From Njordibacter sp905182035 (lineage in GTDB: Bacteria; Pseudomonadota; Gammaproteobacteria; Pseudomonadales; Balneatricaceae), in assembly GCF_047730075.1 (NCBI RefSeq), contig NZ_CP159831.1, positions 434,001 to 498,000 of the forward strand: a DNA stretch of 64,000 nucleotides, in the 5' to 3' direction. A model generated the notes under the pieces. The model did not search any database. It was not told the DNA's origin and saw nothing but the letters and a program-made list of their open reading frames with translations. This document shows, piece by piece, positions 25,236-35,659 of the stretch (position 1 is its first letter; each line of letters opens with the position of its first letter). The translations under genes and the position numbers were made by a program.

Positions 25236-26207
25236 ATGCACGAAACTATTTCTCTCCAAGCGCAAGTCGACCCAGAATGGGCAGGCATGCGTGTTGACCA
25301 AATTGCCGCTGTGGCGTTCCCTGATTACTCGCGCTCACGCTTAAAAAAGTGGATCGAAGAAGGCGATATACTCGTCAATGGTGAACAATTACGGCCTAGA
25401 GAAAAGCTCTACGGTGGTGAAAAAATCACCCTAGAATGTAAAATCGAAATTCAACAACGGTGGCAACCTGAGCCCATTGATATCGATATTGTTTATGAAG
25501 ATGAGCATATTTTGATACTTAATAAAGCTGCAGGATTAGTGGTGCACCCAGCAGCAGGCCATCATGGTGGTACTTTATTAAATGCATTATTACACCACTG
25601 CCCCCAGCTCAATGGTGTGCCTCGTGCAGGTATTGTGCATCGTTTAGACAAAGACACCACCGGGTTAATGGTGGTTGCTAAAACCATTCCTGCACAAACT
25701 GCATTGGTTTCCCAACTGCAGGACCGCAGCATGGGTCGCGAGTATGAAGCTGTGGTTCAAGGTGTGCTTACAGGTGGCGGCACAGTAGACGAACCTATGG
25801 GGCGTCATAGCCGTAATCGTCTTAAAATGGCTATTTCGGCCGTAGGTAAAGAAGCTATAACGCACTTTCGAGTGCTACGTCGCTTCCGCGCCCATACTCA
25901 CATTCGTTTAAAATTAGAATCGGGCCGTACTCATCAAATTCGTGTACACATGACCCATATTAATTACCCAATACAGGGTGACCCTCTTTACGGCGGCCGT
26001 CAGCGGTTACCTAAAGGCTGCGAAGAAGAGTTTCTGGATAGCTTGCGTGGTTTTAAGCGCCAAGCTCTTCATGCTAAGCGTTTGGAGCTAATGCACCCTA
26101 TTACCCATGAAGACATGGAGTGGGAAGTAGATTTGCCTGGGGATATGATCGACTTGCTTAAGCATCTTGCCCTTGATACCAAGCTTAACCCTCACTCGCG
26201 GTTGTAA
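25236..26207 (+). CDS. rluD: 23S rRNA pseudouridine synthase RluD
   Basis: Isomerises uridines 1911, 1915 and 1917 of helix 69 in 23S rRNA. An N-terminal S4 domain (RVDQIAAVAFPDYSRSRLKKWI) is followed by the catalytic RluA-family motif HRLDKDTTGL with Asp138. 323 aa is normal. The stop codon shares its last base with the pgeF start. Confidence 0.97.
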   Translation: MHETISLQAQVDPEWAGMRVDQIAAVAFPDYSRSRLKKWIEEGDILVNGEQLRPREKLYGGEKITLECKIEIQQRWQPEPIDIDIVYEDEHILILNKAAGLVVHPAAGHHGGTLLNALLHHCPQLNGVPRAGIVHRLDKDTTGLMVVAKTIPAQTALVSQLQDRSMGREYEAVVQGVLTGGGTVDEPMGRHSRNRLKMAISAVGKEAITHFRVLRRFRAHTHIRLKLESGRTHQIRVHMTHINYPIQGDPLYGGRQRLPKGCEEEFLDSLRGFKRQALHAKRLELMHPITHEDMEWEVDLPGDMIDLLKHLALDTKLNPHSRL

Positions 26208-26974
26208 TGCAGCATACGGGGCAGTCGTTGTGTTACTTAACACCGGAATGGCCCGCACCCGCTAATGTTTGCGCAATATCTACTTGCCGTGGCTTAGCAG
26301 GCTTAAATCCCGGTGACTTGCCTACTGGCCTTGCAGGATTCAATCTAGCTCAACACGTGCAGGACTATCCGGAACGTGTGGAACAACATCGTCTTCAATT
26401 GCAGCAAGACCTTGGCCTTGAACGCCAGCCCTTTTGGCTTAATCAAACCCACTCTACAGAGTTATTGAGCTTGCCCGCGAAAGCCGGTTTGTATGACTGC
26501 GATGGTAGCTTTACGCAAACCAAAAACTGGCCCTGTGTGGTGATGTCCGCCGATTGCCTGCCAGTGCTTTTGTGTAATACCACGGGCACTCAAGTGGCCG
26601 CTATTCATGCCGGTTGGCAGGGGCTAGCCAACGGCATTCTAAGTAAAGCTGTAGCGCAGTTCTCTGACCCTGCTCAAATTGTGGTGTGGATTGGCCCTGC
26701 CATCGGCCCAGATGCCTTTGAAGTAGGCCCGGACGTGCTTCAGGCCTTTGGTGTTGACCCCTCGCGTAGTTGCAAAGAATTTATTCCCATAAAGGCAAAA
26801 CCTAACAAGTGGTTAGGCAACCTATACGCTTTAGCCTACAAAGAGTTAGCTGGGCTGGGTGTCACTAATGTCTTTGGTGGTAAATATTGTACTCTATCAG
26901 CCCCAGATCGCTTCTATTCCCATCGGCGTGACCCCACAAGTGGGCGCATGGCTAGTTTGATTTGGATGGTTTAG
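26207..26974 (+). CDS. pgeF: Peptidoglycan editing factor PgeF (YfiH, laccase-domain)
   Basis: Multi-copper-polyphenol-oxidoreductase-fold protein. Family members were first described as laccases; YfiH acts on misincorporated UDP-MurNAc-L-Ser, and others act on purine nucleosides. Metal-site residues are seen in NQTHST, MSADCLPVLL, AIHAGWQGL and FYSHRRD. The overlap with rluD by one base (TAATG) is the usual rluD-yfiH coupling; clpB follows. Confidence 0.93.
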   Translation: MQHTGQSLCYLTPEWPAPANVCAISTCRGLAGLNPGDLPTGLAGFNLAQHVQDYPERVEQHRLQLQQDLGLERQPFWLNQTHSTELLSLPAKAGLYDCDGSFTQTKNWPCVVMSADCLPVLLCNTTGTQVAAIHAGWQGLANGILSKAVAQFSDPAQIVVWIGPAIGPDAFEVGPDVLQAFGVDPSRSCKEFIPIKAKPNKWLGNLYALAYKELAGLGVTNVFGGKYCTLSAPDRFYSHRRDPTSGRMASLIWMV

Positions 26975-27001
26975 GCTTTTCTAATGTTGAGGTAGGTGTT
27001 A

Positions 27002-27032
27002 CTTGAAATCGCATACCCAAGACCCCATAAAT
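27002..27032 (+). promoter_or_regulatory. Sigma32 heat-shock promoter of clpB
   Basis: CTTGAAA (27002-27008), 14 bases, then CCCCATAAAT (27023-27032) matches the RpoH consensus almost exactly, 78 bases upstream of clpB. Confidence 0.85.
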
Positions 27033-27109
27033 AAACCAGAAGTTAATCACTGTGTCACCTTATTCAGACCTCTCTGAAAAGCGCTGACAGGTATTATTGA
27101 GGTTTTATT

Positions 27110-29695
27110 ATGCGTTTTGAAAAACTCACCAACCGCTTGCAAGAAGCCATGGGTGAAGCCCAATCATTGGCTCTTTCCTTAGACCATCAATTTATTGAGC
27201 CTGAGCATATGCTCAGTGCTTTGCTACAGCAGCAGGGTGGTTCAGCACAGTCTTTATTGGTTCAAGCGGGGGCAGATATGCCCATGTTACAAACTCAACT
27301 AAGTCAGCGTCTAAATAACATGGCCAAAGTAGCCAATGACAGTGGTGATGTACATTTTGGTAGTGGTTTGTCGCGTCTGTTCAACGTAGCTGAAAAGGCC
27401 GCTGGAAAATTAGGTGATCAATTTGTTTCCAGTGAGCAGCTGATTGTGGCTCTAGTGCAAGATAAAAATGGTGTAGGAAGCTTGTTGGTAAAAGCTGGGG
27501 TAAAAACTGTTAAATTAACCCAAGCCATAGATAAATTACGTGGTGGCGACAAAGTGAACAGCCAAGGTGCGGAAGAAGAGCGTCAGGCGTTAGATAAATT
27601 CACCATTAATCTTACTGAACTTGCAGAAGCAGGCAAGCTAGACCCTGTGATTGGCCGTGATGATGAAATTCGTCGCGCTATTCAAGTGTTACAACGTCGA
27701 ACCAAAAACAACCCCGTTATGATTGGCGAGCCAGGTGTGGGTAAAACGGCTATCGTTGAGGGATTGGCTCAACGTATCGTTAATGGCGAAGTGCCAGAAG
27801 GTTTACTCGGTAAACAAGTCCTGTCTCTGGATATGGGTGCACTTATCGCCGGTGCAAAATATCGTGGAGAGTTCGAAGAGCGCCTTAAGAGCGTGCTTAG
27901 TGAGTTGAGCAAACAAGAAGGCAATGTCATTTTATTTATTGACGAAATTCATACTATGGTAGGTGCGGGTAAAGGTGAAGGTGCTATGGATGCCGGCAAT
28001 ATGCTCAAGCCGGCCCTAGCTCGCGGTGAGTTACATTGCTTAGGGGCCACTACCTTAGACGAATACCGTAAGTACATTGAAAAAGATGCCGCTTTAGAAC
28101 GCCGTTTCCAAAAAGTATTTGTAGGCGAACCTACAGAGCAGGCCACCATTGCCATATTACGTGGTTTAAAGGAACGTTATGAATTACACCATGGTGTAGA
28201 TATTACCGATTCTGCCATCATTGCTGCTGCACGATTGTCTCAGCGTTATATTACTGATCGTCAGTTGCCTGATAAAGCCATTGATTTGATCGATGAAGCA
28301 GGAAGCCGTATCCGTATGGAAATGGACTCCAAACCTGAAGTAATGGATAAGCTTGAGCGTCATATGATCCAGTTGAAGATTGAGCGTGAAGCGTTAAGAA
28401 AAGAAAAGGATAAGGCTGCTGCTGCGCGTCTAAAAGGCTTAGAGGACGAGCTAGCCCAGCAAGAAAAAGAATTCGCTGACTTACTTGAAATCTGGAATGC
28501 AGAAAAGGCCTCTGTGCATGGTGTGCAAAAATTTAAAGAACATCTAGAGGTGGCCCGGCAAGAGTTAGAGGTGGCCCGTCGAAATAGTGATTTAGGGCGA
28601 ATGTCTGAATTACAGTACGGAACCATTCCAGACCTAGAAAAGCAGTTAGAAGCGGCTCACGAGGCTGAAGATGTAGAAACCACCCTGTTGCGCAGCAAGG
28701 TGGGCGAAGAAGAGATTGCTGAAGTAGTGAGCATGTGGACAGGTATTCCTGTGAGTCGGATGTTGGCGGGCGAGCGAGAAAAGCTTTTGAACATGGAAGA
28801 GGTATTGCACCGTCAGGTCATTGGTCAAGCCGAAGCTGTGGCAAGCGTTTCCAATGCAGTGCGTCGCTCACGTTCTGGTTTGGCAGATCCAAACCGCCCC
28901 AATGGGTCTTTTTTATTCCTAGGTCCAACGGGTGTGGGTAAAACTGAATTATGTAAATCTTTGGCGACTTTCTTGTTCGATACAGAAGAAGCCATGGTGC
29001 GTATAGATATGTCTGAGTTTATGGAAAAACACTCTGTGGCTCGGCTTATTGGCGCACCCCCAGGTTATGTGGGTTATGAAGAAGGCGGTTATTTAACAGA
29101 AGCTGTTCGCCGACGACCTTATGCTGTGCTGTTATTGGACGAGGTGGAAAAAGCCCACCCTGATGTCTTCAATATTTTGTTACAGGTGCTAGAAGACGGC
29201 AGACTTACGGACGGCCAAGGTCGTACTGTAAATTTCCGAAATACGGTGATTGTGATGACCTCGAATATGGGTTCTGATGTTATTCAAACCATGACAGACG
29301 AAAGCCAGTACGAAGAAATGCGTGAAGCGGTATTAGATATAGTGGGCAATCACTTTAGACCAGAATTACTTAACCGTATTGATGAACTGGTGGTGTTCCA
29401 TCCATTAGGAAGGGAGCATGTACGAGAAATTGCTAATATCCAGTTGTTGCGGTTGCATGAACGTTTACAAGAGCATGATCTGAGCTTGCAGCTAACGGAT
29501 GCGGCGAAAGACTTATTAGTGGAGGAGGGCTTTGATCCAGTATATGGAGCAAGACCGTTAAAGCGAGCAATTCAGCGCAATTTGGAAAATCCGTTAGCGC
29601 AGGAATTGTTGGCTGGGAATTTTTTGCCTGGGCAAATTATATTGACAGATGTAGCGGATTCAAAGCTAACCTTTGGAGTGGCCAGTAAGCACTAG
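27110..29695 (+). CDS. clpB: Protein disaggregase ClpB
   Basis: Hexameric AAA+ chaperone that rescues aggregated proteins with DnaK. It has a Clp-N repeat domain (1-145), first ATPase with GEPGVGKT at 206-213, the coiled-coil M domain (about 410-525) and second ATPase with GPTGVGKT at 605-612. 861 aa is standard. It is preceded by a strong RpoH promoter and a GAGG site, consistent with heat-shock control, and followed by a terminator. Confidence 0.98.
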   Translation: MRFEKLTNRLQEAMGEAQSLALSLDHQFIEPEHMLSALLQQQGGSAQSLLVQAGADMPMLQTQLSQRLNNMAKVANDSGDVHFGSGLSRLFNVAEKAAGKLGDQFVSSEQLIVALVQDKNGVGSLLVKAGVKTVKLTQAIDKLRGGDKVNSQGAEEERQALDKFTINLTELAEAGKLDPVIGRDDEIRRAIQVLQRRTKNNPVMIGEPGVGKTAIVEGLAQRIVNGEVPEGLLGKQVLSLDMGALIAGAKYRGEFEERLKSVLSELSKQEGNVILFIDEIHTMVGAGKGEGAMDAGNMLKPALARGELHCLGATTLDEYRKYIEKDAALERRFQKVFVGEPTEQATIAILRGLKERYELHHGVDITDSAIIAAARLSQRYITDRQLPDKAIDLIDEAGSRIRMEMDSKPEVMDKLERHMIQLKIEREALRKEKDKAAAARLKGLEDELAQQEKEFADLLEIWNAEKASVHGVQKFKEHLEVARQELEVARRNSDLGRMSELQYGTIPDLEKQLEAAHEAEDVETTLLRSKVGEEEIAEVVSMWTGIPVSRMLAGEREKLLNMEEVLHRQVIGQAEAVASVSNAVRRSRSGLADPNRPNGSFLFLGPTGVGKTELCKSLATFLFDTEEAMVRIDMSEFMEKHSVARLIGAPPGYVGYEEGGYLTEAVRRRPYAVLLLDEVEKAHPDVFNILLQVLEDGRLTDGQGRTVNFRNTVIVMTSNMGSDVIQTMTDESQYEEMREAVLDIVGNHFRPELLNRIDELVVFHPLGREHVREIANIQLLRLHERLQEHDLSLQLTDAAKDLLVEEGFDPVYGARPLKRAIQRNLENPLAQELLAGNFLPGQIILTDVADSKLTFGVASKH

Positions 29696-29725
29696 TTTTG
29701 TCTTTTTGGATTGAGTCGAGTAAAT

Positions 29726-29754
29726 AAAAGGCCCTGTTTAATACATGGCCTTTT
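29726..29754. terminator. Terminator between clpB and the minus-strand small gene
   Basis: AAAAGGCC (29726-29733) pairs with GGCCTTTT (29747-29754) across a 13-base loop. It is symmetrical with A and T runs, so it works in both directions; the stop codon of the converging gene lies in its loop. Confidence 0.7.
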
Positions 29755-30004
29755 CGTCTCTAACTACTTCACGTAAAACCTGCAAGAACAACTTGTCTGC
29801 ATCGCTATGTTCGGCTGGAATTTTAACGTTGGTGGTGTCCGAAATTTTTTGGGCAATAATTGTGTCGGCATTATCTTCATCAATTAATTCACGAGCGATG
29901 GCTAGCGAATGTGGAATAATGTCCGGCTCAACGAAGATTTTTTTTAGGAAAATACGCAGCTCTTCAATGGCTCTGTCGCGATTTCGTAACTCTAAATTAG
30001 ACAT
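29738..30004 (-). CDS. Conserved-looking hypothetical protein, 88 aa
   Basis: An 88-aa, largely helical, charged protein (begins MSNLELRNRDRAIEELRIF) without signal peptide or membrane segment. ATG 30004 follows a GAGGTAGTCCC stretch that includes a ribosome-site-like GAGG. I do not recognise the family. The end overlaps the bidirectional terminator. It lies alone between clpB and the long ilvI leader. Confidence 0.65.
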   Translation of the reverse strand: MSNLELRNRDRAIEELRIFLKKIFVEPDIIPHSLAIARELIDEDNADTIIAQKISDTTNVKIPAEHSDADKLFLQVLREVVRDEKAMY

Positions 30005-30440
30005 GGGACTACCTCAAACTCTAACGTTATGCTATTTGCAGACCACTATACCATCAAATGTTTGTATCGGGTTTGAAAAAGTGCCCGATAGTTTTCTAAA
30101 ATATATGATAAATTAGCCTCTGTTTTTTACCTTAAGCTATTGAATTACCGGCCTTGGCATGTGAAAATTCTTCCCCTAGGTTGATGCACATGTCGCGCAG
30201 GTAATCCCTCGCGTTTGTGATACGGTAAGCAGTACCCTTTCGCTTGTCTGCCCTGAGTTCTACGCACGTTGCAACCCGACAATGCTTGATCTCCGAGCGT
30301 CACCACTTTAGGCACATTCGTGCCTGCACGATTTTGCGGTCTGGCTACAAGCGCTGCCCGTGAGTCATTAATGGTTACATGAGATAAATCTCAGACAAAT
30401 AACATCCGCTGCTTTTAGAATGCGGTGAGAGGATAATACA
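30005..30440 (+). promoter_or_regulatory. Long structured leader region before ilvI
   Basis: 436 bases with no credible gene. It contains two perfect short hairpins: AGGCAC-ATTC-GTGCCT (30310-30325) and TGAGA-TAAA-TCTCA (30380-30393), the latter about 47 bases before the ilvI start. The stretch 30140-30370 looks denser in potential pairing and higher in GC than the AT-rich part at 30005-30130. A cis-regulatory RNA controlling branched-chain amino acid synthesis is plausible; leader RNAs upstream of ilvB/ilvI are known in marine gammaproteobacteria. No leader peptide rich in Ile, Val or Leu codons is evident beyond a seven-codon frame at 30160. Confidence 0.45.
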
Positions 30441-32162
30441 GTGGAAATGCTTTCCGGCGCAGAAATGGTGATCCGCAGTCTACAGGATCAAAAAGTAGAG
30501 TATATATACGGCTACCCAGGTGGTGCTGTATTGCACATATACGATGCCTTGGCTCAACAAGAGAAAATTCAACATATTTTAGTTCGACACGAACAAGCTG
30601 CAACCCATATGGCTGATGGCTATGCGCGCGCATCAGGCAACCCAGGTGTAGTGCTTGTGACATCGGGTCCTGGTGCTACTAATGCGATAACGGGTATTGC
30701 CACCGCTTTTATGGATTCCATTCCTATGGTGGTGATTTGTGGACAGGTGCCTAGTACCTTAATTGGTGAAGATGCTTTCCAAGAAACCGATATGATGGGT
30801 GTTTCTCGTCCGGTGGTTAAGCATAACTTTGCGGTTAAGCACCCTTCTGAAATACCTGGCCTAATCAAGAAGGCCTTCTACATAGCAAGTAGCGGTCGTC
30901 CTGGTCCTGTGGTTATTGATATTCCTAAGGACATGACTACCCCAACAGATAAGTTTGAATACAGCTATCCTGAATCAGTTTCTATGCGTTCTTATAGTCC
31001 TGCGACCCGTGGTCACAGCGGGCAAATTAAGAAAGCTATTGAACTCTTGTTAGGGGCTCGTCGCCCGGTGATTTTTGTGGGTGGTGGTACTATAGGGGGT
31101 AGGGCTTGTGGTGAGGCAACTGAGTTAGCTCAGGTGCTTAATTACCCAGTGATCACGACATTAATGGGTTTGGGTGCCTATCCATCAACAGATCGTCAGT
31201 GGATAGGCATGCCAGGCATGCACGGTACTTATGAAGCCAACATGGCTTTGCATCATTCAGATTTAATTTTGAATATAGGCGCGCGTTTTGACGACCGTGT
31301 TACTAATGCCACAGAAAAATTCTGTCCTACGGCTAAAATCATTCATATTGATATTGACCCATCATCGATTTCTAAAACCATTGCCGTAGATGTGCCTATT
31401 GTTGGCCCTGCTAAGAGCGTACTGCTGGAAATGTTAGCATTGGTGGCTAAAAGTGACACGCAGCCTGATGTGGGTGCGTTAAGCGATTGGTGGGTTGAAA
31501 TTGACCAGTGGCGTCAGCGCCACGGTGGTCGGTACGAGCGTAATGACAATGGTTTACTTAAGCCACAGCAAGTGATTGAAGCGCTTTATAAAGTCACTAA
31601 AGGGGATGCGTACATCTGTTCTGACGTAGGTCAGCATCAAATGTTTGCGGCCCAATATTACAAATATGACAAGCCAAACCGATGGATCAATTCTGGTAGT
31701 TTAGGCACCATGGGGTTTGGTTTTCCAGCGGCTATGGGTGTTAAGCTACATTACCCAGACGCCGAAGTGGTTTGTGTAACAGGTGATGGCAGTTTTCAAA
31801 TGAACCTGCAAGAGCTTTCTACTTGTAGTCAGTATGAAATACCGGTAAAGATTGTGTGTTTGAATAACCAGTCTTTAGGTATGGTGCGCCAGTGGCAGGA
31901 CATGAATTACGAGAGTCGTCACTCTCAGTCTTACGTTGAGTCATTGCCAGATTTTCACAAACTAATGGATGCGTATGGCCATAAGGCCATTATTGTTAAA
32001 ACAGAAGCAGAGCTTATGCCTGCTTTGGAGCAGGCGTTTGCCCTAAAAGATGAATTGGTATTCCTCGATATCCATATTGACCCAACAGAACATGTCTATC
32101 CAATGCTGGTGCCCAAGGGTTCCATGCGTGACATGTGGTTGAGCAAGACGGAGCGCACTTAA
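30441..32162 (+). CDS. ilvI: Acetolactate synthase large subunit
   Basis: Thiamine-diphosphate enzyme that condenses pyruvate with pyruvate or 2-ketobutyrate, the first common step to valine, leucine and isoleucine. Catalytic Glu51 (VRHEQAATHMADG), FAD-binding middle domain and the ThDP motif GDGSFQMNLQEL...NNQ are present; 573 aa is normal. The GTG start at 30441 lies eight bases after GAGAGG. Overlaps ilvH by one base. Confidence 0.97.
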   Translation: MEMLSGAEMVIRSLQDQKVEYIYGYPGGAVLHIYDALAQQEKIQHILVRHEQAATHMADGYARASGNPGVVLVTSGPGATNAITGIATAFMDSIPMVVICGQVPSTLIGEDAFQETDMMGVSRPVVKHNFAVKHPSEIPGLIKKAFYIASSGRPGPVVIDIPKDMTTPTDKFEYSYPESVSMRSYSPATRGHSGQIKKAIELLLGARRPVIFVGGGTIGGRACGEATELAQVLNYPVITTLMGLGAYPSTDRQWIGMPGMHGTYEANMALHHSDLILNIGARFDDRVTNATEKFCPTAKIIHIDIDPSSISKTIAVDVPIVGPAKSVLLEMLALVAKSDTQPDVGALSDWWVEIDQWRQRHGGRYERNDNGLLKPQQVIEALYKVTKGDAYICSDVGQHQMFAAQYYKYDKPNRWINSGSLGTMGFGFPAAMGVKLHYPDAEVVCVTGDGSFQMNLQELSTCSQYEIPVKIVCLNNQSLGMVRQWQDMNYESRHSQSYVESLPDFHKLMDAYGHKAIIVKTEAELMPALEQAFALKDELVFLDIHIDPTEHVYPMLVPKGSMRDMWLSKTERT

Positions 32163-32653
32163 TGAGACATATTATTGCGGTATTAATAGAAAACGAAGCT
32201 GGTGCGCTGTCTCGCGTAGTGGGTTTGTTTTCTCAGCGTAACTTTAACATCGAAACCTTGACCGTCGCACCAACGGAAGACCCCACATTGTCTCGCCTTA
32301 CGGTAACGACGTCTGGTAGTGATCGTGTTATTGAGCAAATCACTAAGCAACTCAACAAGTTGATTGAAGTGGTGAAGTTGGTGGACCTTACAGAAGGCGA
32401 TCACATCGAGCGTGAAATGATGTTAATTAAGCTTAAGGCTACTGGTCAGCATCGTGATGAAGTGAAACGTACAGTGGATATTTTTCGTGGTCAGATCGTT
32501 GATGTGACCAGTAGTATTTACACTGTTCAGTTGACTGGTGATCAAGGTAAGTTAGATGCCTTTATCAATGCAATAGGCGAAGCCTATGTATTGGAAACAG
32601 TGCGAACGGGTGTGTCGGGCATTGCTCGAGGAGATAAAGTACTGAGTATATAG
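32162..32653 (+). CDS. ilvH: Acetolactate synthase regulatory subunit
   Basis: ACT-domain subunit that activates the large subunit and gives valine feedback inhibition. It begins MRHIIAVLIENEAGALSRVVGLFSQR, the ligand-binding ACT region, and has the C-terminal IlvH domain. ATG 32162 overlaps the ilvI stop by one base (TAATG). 163 aa is the family length. Confidence 0.97.
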   Translation: MRHIIAVLIENEAGALSRVVGLFSQRNFNIETLTVAPTEDPTLSRLTVTTSGSDRVIEQITKQLNKLIEVVKLVDLTEGDHIEREMMLIKLKATGQHRDEVKRTVDIFRGQIVDVTSSIYTVQLTGDQGKLDAFINAIGEAYVLETVRTGVSGIARGDKVLSI

Positions 32654-32777
32654 TGCATGTTAGGTTTATATGAAGTTACAAAAGGTCGTATTTACGGCCT
32701 TTTGTCTGTCTAAGGTTTTAGTATTGTTGCGCAGGCATGTTAAGCTAGCGCTAATTCATTTCAAGAGCAGTGTTTCC

Positions 32778-33533
32778 ATGAGTAAAGAGTCTTCCGATCA
32801 GTCAAACAACGAAGAGGAAGTGGCAGCAGTTAAGAAGCCTGCAAAAGGCGTTTACCTACTGCCCAATAGTTTTACCACGGCATCTCTGTTTTCTGGGTTT
32901 TATGCCGTTGTCTCCGGCATGAGTGGCAATTTCGAAAATGCTGCCATCGCTATATTCATCTCTATGGTTTTAGATACATTAGATGGCAGGGTCGCTCGTC
33001 TCACCAATACCTCAAGTAAGTTTGGTGCAGAATACGATAGCTTAGCCGACGTAGTGGCTTTTGGTGTAGCGCCTGCACTGGTGTTATTTTCTTGGTCATT
33101 GCAAAGCTTAGGTAATTTTGGCTGGGTGGCAGCTTTTGTCTATGTAGCTGGTGGTGCATTGCGTTTAGCGCGTTTTAACGTGCAATTGGAAATGTCCGAT
33201 AGTCGTTACTTTACTGGCTTGCCAATACCCGCTGCTGCTGGCGTTATGGCTGGCATGATCTGGACCGGCGTTGACTATGGCTTAGACGGTGAAAGCCTTA
33301 GCTACATAGTGGCTATAGTGACGGCAGCGTTAGGTATATTGATGGTTAGCAACTTTAAGTACTATAGCTTTAAAGACCTAGATCTAAAAGGTAAGGTGCC
33401 TTTTGTAGCATTGCTTGCTGTGGTGTTGGTGTTTGCAGTTTATTCACTGCAGCCTCCTATTATGCTGGCCTTAACGTTTTTGTGTTTTGCAGTATCTGGC
33501 CCGGTGTGTTGGTTGTTTAAGATTACTAAGTAA
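32778..33533 (+). CDS. pssA: CDP-diacylglycerol-serine O-phosphatidyltransferase
   Basis: Membrane enzyme making phosphatidylserine, precursor of phosphatidylethanolamine. The CDP-alcohol phosphotransferase motif DG-x2-AR-x8-G-x3-D-x3-D is complete (from LDGRVARL to DSLAD). About six to eight hydrophobic segments follow a polar acidic N-terminus. ATG 32778 gives 251 aa with the usual RGxYLLPN-like start; the open frame upstream to 32670 looks non-coding. The ilvI-ilvH-pssA order is the one seen in Pseudomonas. Confidence 0.93.
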   Translation: MSKESSDQSNNEEEVAAVKKPAKGVYLLPNSFTTASLFSGFYAVVSGMSGNFENAAIAIFISMVLDTLDGRVARLTNTSSKFGAEYDSLADVVAFGVAPALVLFSWSLQSLGNFGWVAAFVYVAGGALRLARFNVQLEMSDSRYFTGLPIPAAAGVMAGMIWTGVDYGLDGESLSYIVAIVTAALGILMVSNFKYYSFKDLDLKGKVPFVALLAVVLVFAVYSLQPPIMLALTFLCFAVSGPVCWLFKITK

Positions 33534-33560
33534 GTGTGGGCCTAGGGCCCACTGCTGGGG

Positions 33561-33587
33561 AAAGGCGCTTTTAGCGCCTTTTTTGTT
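33561..33587 (+). terminator. Intrinsic terminator after pssA
   Basis: AAAGGCGC and GCGCCTTT pair around a TTTTA loop and a T-run follows. It closes the ilv-pssA operon before the rRNA promoters. Confidence 0.88.
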
Positions 33588-33645
33588 TTTGGCTCTATTT
33601 AATCTTATGTTTTGAGTATTCTTTCTGCCTTATTTCCCTAAACCG

Positions 33646-33674
33646 CTTGTGCTTTGCTCTGCGATGGATATAAT
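33646..33674 (+). promoter_or_regulatory. rRNA operon upstream promoter (candidate P1)
   Basis: CTTGTG (33646-33651), 17 bases, TATAAT (33669-33674), followed by a GC-rich GGCGCTCCC discriminator typical of stringently controlled rrn promoters. Another TTGACA at 33699-33704 has only a weak TAAAAG 17 bases later. Confidence 0.5.
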
Positions 33675-33807
33675 GGCGCTCCCTTGTTGTAGGGGCCTTT
33701 GACAAGCGTTAAGCAAGTCACTAAAAGGCCTTGTAAAACAATGGGCTGGCAAACTCTTTATGAGCCAGTCAGTAGTCAAAATAAAGTGGTTATTTACAGC
33801 ATTTTGG

Positions 33808-33835
33808 TTGACGGCGAGAATTACTCCGGTATAAT
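33808..33835 (+). promoter_or_regulatory. rRNA operon main promoter
   Basis: TTGACG (33808-33813), 16 bases, TATAAT (33830-33835), then ACGCCACC. The upstream 40 bases are AT-rich, like an UP element. About 280 bases before the mature 16S end. Confidence 0.8.
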
Positions 33836-33884
33836 ACGCCACCTCGGTTGAGCGCACGGCTTCACGGCAAGTGACTTAATCGAC

Positions 33885-33898
33885 CGCTCTTTAACAAT
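33885..33898 (+). promoter_or_regulatory. boxA antitermination site in the rRNA leader
   Basis: CGCTCTTTAACAAT matches the Nus-factor boxA of rrn operons. A second boxA-like CTGCTCTTTAAAAA lies in the 16S-23S spacer near 35767. Confidence 0.75.
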
Positions 33899-33914
33899 TT
33901 AATCAAGTAATTCG
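33898..33914 (+). repeat. 16S processing stem, 5' arm
   Basis: TTTAATCAAGTAATTCG is the exact reverse complement of 35690-35706 after 16S. The 17-bp stem brackets pre-16S RNA and is the expected RNase III substrate. Confidence 0.85.
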
Positions 33915-34114
33915 TGTGGGCGTTTGTTGGATTGGCAATAAGACCTAAACTTTGTTTAGGCAACGATCAAACAGACGACTCGTGAATTCATTTAACAATG
34001 GGTTTTCGTCTTCAGCTTCGGTTGGAGCGGGAATCTGCGTAATTAAGTTTACAGTAAGAGTTTGAGCAAAAAACTAGACGGTCTTTTCTTCGGAATTGAT
34101 GGTCGACTATTTTT

Positions 34115-35659
<1,545 letters not shown>

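Noticed and set aside
29745..30116. Plus-strand frame of 123 codons opposite the 88-aa gene
   Set aside because: It runs through the terminator and lacks a ribosome site; the minus-strand frame has the better start and composition.
30145..30395. Antisense open frame of about 70 codons in the ilvI leader
   Set aside because: No ATG, GTG or TTG near its beginning; the apparent protein-like conservation is better explained by constraint on the leader RNA of the other strand.
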